A stretch of DNA of 64,000 nucleotides from Aquatica leii. Lineage: Eukaryota > Arthropoda > Insecta > Coleoptera > Lampyridae. Below the pieces are notes generated by a model, which did no database searches, was not told where the DNA came from, and worked only from the letters and a program-made list of their open reading frames with translations. The stretch lies in the NCBI GenBank assembly GCA_035610365.1, contig CM069436.1, positions 7,306,937 to 7,370,936 on the forward strand, written 5' to 3'. Positions 59,000-64,000 of this stretch are shown here, in pieces; position 1 is the stretch's first letter, and the number at the start of each line of letters is the position of its first letter. The translations under genes were made by a program, and so were the position numbers.

Positions 59000-59222
59000 G
59001 TGACTTCTACGGAGTTTAGAATCTGGCTTGGTTCACAAGTTGATTACCTAACTCGGTAGTGGTTTTTTTGTTACATTTTCGTTTGCTTTTTGAAGTCATC
59101 GTTCTCTTTCTTAAATTTTCAGAGTTTAGATTATGTCTTGTTTCACAAGTGGATAACCTAACTTTTGAGAAGTTCTTAGTTAATTTCGTTGCTTGTTTGA
59201 GTTTTGTGATTTATCTCACGCT

Positions 59223-59254
59223 CTGATGAAACCCTTTACGAAAGTGGGCGAAAC
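59223..59254 (+). ncRNA. Hammerhead-ribozyme-like motif, plus copy
   Basis: CTGATGA, spacer of 19 bases, CGAAAC, as in the minus copy at 54616-54647. Three bases in the spacer differ (CCCTTTAC against CCCCTGAC), affecting the possible stem II loop and not its CCC/GGG base. Confidence 0.4.
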
Positions 59255-59353
59255 GCTGGCAACTTCGGTTACAACAACAATGACACGGTCCAAACTCGGA
59301 AGTCATTCTTATCTTAGTATAGATTCCGGCAGTGGCAGCCTCCGCTATTACAT

Positions 59354-59364
59354 GGAATGATAAT
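59354..59364. repeat. Target-site duplication, right copy
   Basis: GGAATGATAAT, identical to 54541-54551. Confidence 0.88.
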
Positions 59365-59975
59365 GTTAATTTGCCACTCCCATGTTTTCTTAAATATATT
59401 AAGTAGCCATTTTTTTTTCAATGTTCTTTCACTTGGTTCTGTTTACTTAACTCATTGTCTTTTTTCTTGATAGTCTTTTCTTGTTACCTCATTTCTTAGT
59501 CTATGTATTAGTATTCTTTCATATTCCTTTGGCTTGTGTGTTTATTTCCGCCTCTGTTATTTATTTCCCTTTTTTTGTGTATATACTATGTAATAAACTA
59601 TACTTCCAACGTTTCTCTCTACCGTTATGTATATCTGTCCCGTAGTCGTTATCTCCAGTAAGTATTTCCAATTTTTAGGTCATTTAGTTGGCAAAACTCT
59701 ATCATTTTCTTCCTATTATTATTTATTCTTTCTTCTCTATGTTTTCCCATGCAACCCATACCTTTATTTTCGTCATTTCCAATTCTTACATTCCAGTCGC
59801 CCATGGTCACTATTTTATCATTTTCTTCTTTAATTTTATCTAGAAGTATTTGTAAAACGGAGTAAAAGCATAAAATTTCTTGTTCTGCTCCTTCTACTGG
59901 TGCATATACTTGTATTATACTTATTTTTCTGTGTAGTGCTGTTTTCAGTGTCATAATTTTCTTTCAAATTTACTT
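59354..59975 (-). pseudogene. RTE-like LINE, endonuclease part
   Basis: Minus strand from 59975. The 101-codon open frame from 59954 reads KISIIQVYAPVEGAEQEI, KIVTMGDWNVRIGND (GDWN, the Asp/Asn motif of the apurinic-type endonuclease) and MIEFCQLNDLKIGNT, then after stops an R/K-rich linker (YERILIHRLRNEVTRKDYQ) reaching the Penelope insertion. Across the insertion, joining the two flanks through one copy of GGAATGATAAT keeps the reading INIIIPI, a stop, KKGEYADC, as expected for an uninterrupted RT entry. Confidence 0.85.
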
Positions 59976-60389
59976 ACTGCATTATCTACTTGCTCAACTA
60001 TAATTAATCCTACTCATTATTTAAAATAAAAAATAAAAAAGGCTACCCGAAATATAATGTCGGTACTACATTTATCACTAAATCTGTCAAATTTGACATT
60101 AACTTTAACATCCTTAAATTTCAAAAATTTTTTAATGACTTTTCTACCTGTCGCGTACTCGTTCTAATATTATAAACGACTTTGAACACTTATGTGGATT
60201 TTTAGTTTTTATTTTGCCACTCTAGAGATTTTTTTGCTCATTACGTAACTATACTAACGAATATTAATGCTTGCGATGTTGGCAGTAAAAAAAGTTAAAA
60301 TATATTCTTATCTTTGACAGTTACTTAAACTTACAAAAATTTTTTTATTTATTATTTAAACTACTTAACTATAATTCCCTACACTTTTT
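59976..60389. other. AT-rich stretch, nothing recognised
   Basis: No coding, repeat or terminal signals identified between the two LINEs. Confidence 0.4.
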
Positions 60390-63260
60390 GGGCAAGATTT
60401 TAACGCATTTGTTAGTTTCTCCTCATCCATTTTATACACGTTTTCTTCTCTTTAATCTTCGGACATGGTGTTGGTTGTCCTTGTCCAGTAGTTGAAGTAC
60501 CTGTGCGCTGGCGTGGTGGTCAAGTCTTTTTAGCAAACCTTTTAATTTCTTGCTTCACGGTTGGGATGCGAAGCTCTTTATGAAGATCGGAATATCGAAT
60601 ATACTAGGGAGCATTTACTATGTTTTACAGTTTCTTCTAATTAGCCAATAATACTATCTGTATTTTAGTCTTTATTCCGCTTTTTTTTCTTAACATGCTC
60701 TTTCCACCTAAGTTTGGCGTCCAAAGTCATACCTAGATACTGGGCATTGTTCTCATAAAGTACAAGAGTGCCATCTATATCTAGAGACGGCGACTCTTTT
60801 AATAGTTTATTTGTAAAGTTTATATGGGTAGATTTCAACTCGTTTGGCTTGATTCGTTAGTGCAGTCAAGTATTCCTAGTGGATAATTCTTGTTCTTTCT
60901 CTATTGTTAATATTGCAGTGTCATCTGCAAACGTAGTCACTGTGGTTTCTTCTAGGTCTGGTATATCGTTAGTATATAACAAGTAGAGAAGAGGACCTAT
61001 TCTTCTTGTTTAATTCTGAAGAGTCTATATGTGGTGCATAACGTTAGTATTGCTTTGGCAACATTTTGTTTAATTTATGTATCACGCCTTCATGTCAAAC
61101 TTTGTCGAAGGCTTAAGCGACGTCTAGGAAGACCGCAAAGCAGATTTGTTTTTTTTTCTAAAGCACATTCTATGATATCAATTATTCTATGCACCGGGTC
61201 TATTGTCGAGTGCTTTTGTCCTTATCCAAATTGATAATCTGGGATTAGGCAATTACTGTCTATTATTGACCGTTGAGCAACAGTTTCTCAAAGAGTTTTC
61301 AGATTATCGGCAGTAATAATATCAGCCTATAAGATTTGACATCATTAGGTTGTTTATCTGGCTTTGGTATTATGATCATTTCCGCAACTTTCCAGGAAGC
61401 AGGGATATGTTTTAATCTGAAAGCAGGTATGTGAGCATTGTAATACTCTTTTTAGGCAGATGTTTTAGAATTTATCCAGTAATTAGATCGAACTCTGATG
61501 ATGTCTTTCGGTTCAGGTTCATTCTTTTCTTCTCAGCTATTTCTCTTGCGGCAACTGGTGTGGTATTTTCAGATCTTTAGTTGTCCATCTCCTTTATAGT
61601 GTGGTTTATCTGCCCTTATTTGGGAGTGAATATCTCAGCCAAATGTTTAGCAAACAAGTCAGCTTTTTGCTTATTGTCTCTGGCCCATCGTTCGTTCTAA
61701 TAAGAGGAATACAGGTTCCAGGTTTTTTGATCTTTTTAGTTGCTTTTCAGAGTGAATAATCAGTATCTTCATATGCAGTCAATTCTTGTAGATATGATCT
61801 TATAGATACTTCTTTAGGCTTTTGTATATCTCTTTTCATCCACTGAGTCTTGTTATTAAGTTTGGTTTTGTGTGATCCCTCGAACGTTGCAATCTTCTTC
61901 TAGCTCTTCGTTTTTCTTTCACAAGTTTTTTGATCTCGGCTGGATAATTTACACCTTTGGTTACGTGTTATCTCTTTAGTGTTGTTGTCTGCCGCAGTTT
62001 TCTAGTGGCTTACTTGTTTTTAAACTAATATTTAGGTTGATGTTGTTTTGAAGTTTTGTTAGTAAAAGTGATCCTGATTCTCTTTTTAATTATCCGTCCA
62101 CTTAGTCTTAACATGACTGCTGAGTGATTAGAATCCATATCAAAGTTTTCTTTTATTTCTATAAAATTAAGCGACACTTCTCTAGAGATGAAGAAGTCGA
62201 ATAAATATGAAATTTTATAAGAATTAGTAGGCCAGGCCTGTCAAATGAAAATTGCACTTTAGTTCTTGTATTGCTTTTCTTAGTTCCCTAGCTTTGGTCG
62301 TAGGATCCCTGATCTACATGCTTCGAGTTGATGTCTCCCCCAATAATGAATCTTTTGCCAGTGTTTCAAGAGTGTTAGGTAATCTTTTTTAAGATTGTGT
62401 CTTGGTGGGCAATATACAGCCTCCACTCTCTGTTTCTGTTTTAGAGGCATGATTCCAATCACTGTTAACACGTTGGGTCCTCATGTACTTTACTTTCAAA
62501 TCCCAGGGCCTAAAAAAGATTTTTTCTAATATCGTCTTTAAAACTAATTTTGTATGTTCCTAGAAATGAAAAAAATCTTTTTTTTCATACAAAAGTTATT
62601 TTAGCCCTTAAACGCAAACATTAAATATATCATTTCTTTTGCAAATGATATTCTTGATAGTGATTGATCTTATCTGTTATTATGGTTGCACTACCATCCC
62701 TGGCTTGATTGTCTGGGTGAATGGTGTGATATGTTTTGTGTCCTTATATTTTAAGGTAGGATTGGTTTGTCATATGTGTCTCAGAAATCAGACAGACATT
62801 AATGTGTTGAGTGTTTAGGAATTTTTCAAAATGTCTTGCAATGACCTGATCTAATGTCTGCATTATATTTTGCATACGCAGCATTATAGATGGTTCAGAT
62901 GTTGCCGATTTTTGTTTGAGCATAAGATGTCCCAAGTCCTGATGTATTAGAGAGAACTTGCGTTGATTGAGACTTTCTTGATTTTGACACCATCTCGTCT
63001 TTTCTCTGGCTCAATTGCTATTTCACAACCCCTGTAGCTAGCAGGGTTGTCTTTTTTGCAGTTAATGCATTTGGCAGGTGTCCCTCTGGACTTAGTGCGT
63101 TTTGAGTTCTCTTTTGCAGAATCTCCGTGTGTGCGAACTTGCTATTTCTTACCGCTTCTATTTTGATCGTCAAGTGGTCGATACGTTGGATACCATAAAG
63201 CACGTGCTGGCGAAAATAAATATGGCGTGGAAGTGTATGTGTTGTTAACATAAACAAATA
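60390..63260 (-). pseudogene. Jockey-clade LINE copy 2, decayed
   Basis: Minus strand, same family as 27180-31117. From 63257: IDHLTIKIEAVRNSKF and a NALTAKKTTLLATG block are remains of the ORF1 zinc-knuckle region. FLNTQHINVCLISETHMTNQ (62830-62744) is the endonuclease start with the catalytic Glu, and VEAVYCPPRHNLKKDYLTLL (62440-62370) the next block. RT remnants near 61100-61600 include CFAVFLDVA, a stop, AFDKV, and a damaged YVCR at the place of FADD near 60930. The end at 60420 reads LLDKDNQHHVRRLKRRKR. Stops and indels are far more frequent than in copy 1, so it is older. A foreign A/T-rich piece near 62520-62645 may be a small insertion. Confidence 0.8.
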
Positions 63261-64000
63261 CCGGATTAGATAAACAGAAATTATCCGCGAACATTATTTT
63301 TCGGCTGATAGTAATATATAAATTAGTGTAAATTGTTTTTCTTAAATATGATTAGGTTTAATTAGTTCTAATCGTGTAAATACTTCGCTTTCAAATAAAT
63401 TAGTTCAAAAAAATTGTTACAACATAAAGCATCATTTATTGTTTTTAAAAAAATTGTAATTTTTGATGATAACATATCGGAGTGTCCAAGAAAAATGAGT
63501 TGAAAAAAATATTGTCCATTGAGTGAAAGTGATAGTGTTTGTGGTAAACGTACGAAGTGGTAATATGAAAATAACTACAAAGAAGATACAACGATTAAAG
63601 ACTTTTACTATTATCAATAACGTGTTTTTCGGTTTAAACGTGTAATTAACTGTCAGTACTAATTTTCTGCACGAATGTTAATTTGTTTTATTATTGAAAA
63701 TGATGACACAGAAAGAGCAATGACTGTTTTGTTTTGACGGTTGTTGCCGTTGGTCATAAGAAATGTGACCCCAAATAAAAAATTAAAAATGACAGTGACA
63801 ATGAACGGTAGTAACTTAATATCGTATTTCTTCAAACAAAAATAAAATAACAAAGATGGAATTTAGTAAGGACATAAATTTGTATATTGCCTGTAGTATT
63901 GGCAGTAGTCGGGCGCCAATGTAACGTAATAATGTCTTTGAAATACCTGCAATCATGTTTTATAACGTCCATATTAAATTACTCTTCATATAAAAGGGCA
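63261..64000. other. AT-rich stretch at the window end, nothing recognised
   Basis: Minus-strand frames at 63432-63617 and 63659-63853 show no motif and follow base composition. No repeats with the rest of the window were noticed. Confidence 0.4.

Larger units (their letters stand above)
57257..59353 (+). mobile_element. Penelope-like element, plus-strand copy, 5' truncated
   Basis: Lies head-to-head with the minus copy: coding starts at about 57257 inside the RT fingers. The 3' side runs through the 3' UTR, the ribozyme-like motif and ATTCTTATCTTAGTATAGATTCCGG, then continues into GGCAGCCTCCGCTATTACAT, which is the beginning of the Penelope ORF (compare 57190-57225 on the other strand). Thus it ends in the first bases of a next tandem unit. 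The target duplication follows at 59354. Confidence 0.88.

Noticed and set aside
57220..59337. Terminal inverted repeats around the plus Penelope copy (GGCCGGAATCTATAC at 57220 and its inverse near 59337)
   Set aside because: The left member belongs to the 5' leader of the minus copy and the right one to the start of a next tandem unit; head-to-head arrangement explains the symmetry, so it is not a DNA-transposon end.

Overview
The window is eukaryotic, AT-rich and almost entirely repetitive. The mix of mobile elements points to an arthropod, most likely an insect: LOA/I-type and R1-type LINEs, Jockey, an RTE-like LINE, Penelope-like elements with a GIY-YIG nuclease, pogo/Tigger and mariner DNA transposons, and MITEs. 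I cannot name the species. I see no convincing host gene; only one weak exon-like block (32562-32617, minus) sits in low-copy-looking sequence. No rRNA, intact tRNA or CRISPR was seen. Nearly every coding stretch is a broken transposon ORF, so this looks like an old repeat-laden intergenic region or a very large intron.

Layout. 1-600: pogo/Tigger transposase remnant (minus). 1022-2420: decayed coding stretch I do not recognise. 4440-7060: degraded tandem array with a period near 350 bp. 7213-10430: a 490-bp direct duplication rich in a short degenerate repeat, a dispersed repeat with a tRNA-like B box, and a 616-bp MITE at a clean TA site. 10587-11459: mariner remnant that lost catalytic residues. 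11560-14763: old RTE/L1-like LINE remnants. 14764-19149: nothing recognised.

19150-25290 is a LOA/I-type LINE broken by an L1-like LINE (19840-21357, imperfect 10-bp flanking repeat), a pogo element whose catalytic core is deleted (22306-23690) and a Penelope 3' fragment; the LINE/Penelope joint was then tandemly duplicated. 26415-26784 is an LTR followed by a tRNA-Lys-like primer binding site. 27180-31117 is a nearly full-length Jockey element. 34266-36795 is a 2.5-kb DNA transposon with 120-130-bp terminal inverted repeats and one protein of about 560 residues that has no transposase signature I recognise; this is the best candidate for something little described.

37262-38239 is a large palindrome with a Tigger-like MITE inserted in one arm. 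38366-40740 is a roughly 305-bp tandem array holding a truncated mariner. 43931-45870 is an R1-type LINE with a mutated active site and a 243-bp MITE flanked by TAA. 46857-50388 is a second, better LOA/I-type copy with endonuclease, RT and RNase H regions. 53420-59975 is an RTE-like LINE split by 4.8 kb made of two head-to-head Penelope elements, the whole flanked by a perfect 11-bp target duplication. 60390-63260 is a second Jockey copy (minus).

The elements do not form a pathway. The nesting gives relative ages: RTE-like before Penelope, LOA copy before the L1-like, pogo and Penelope insertions, R1 before its MITE, and palindrome before its MITE.
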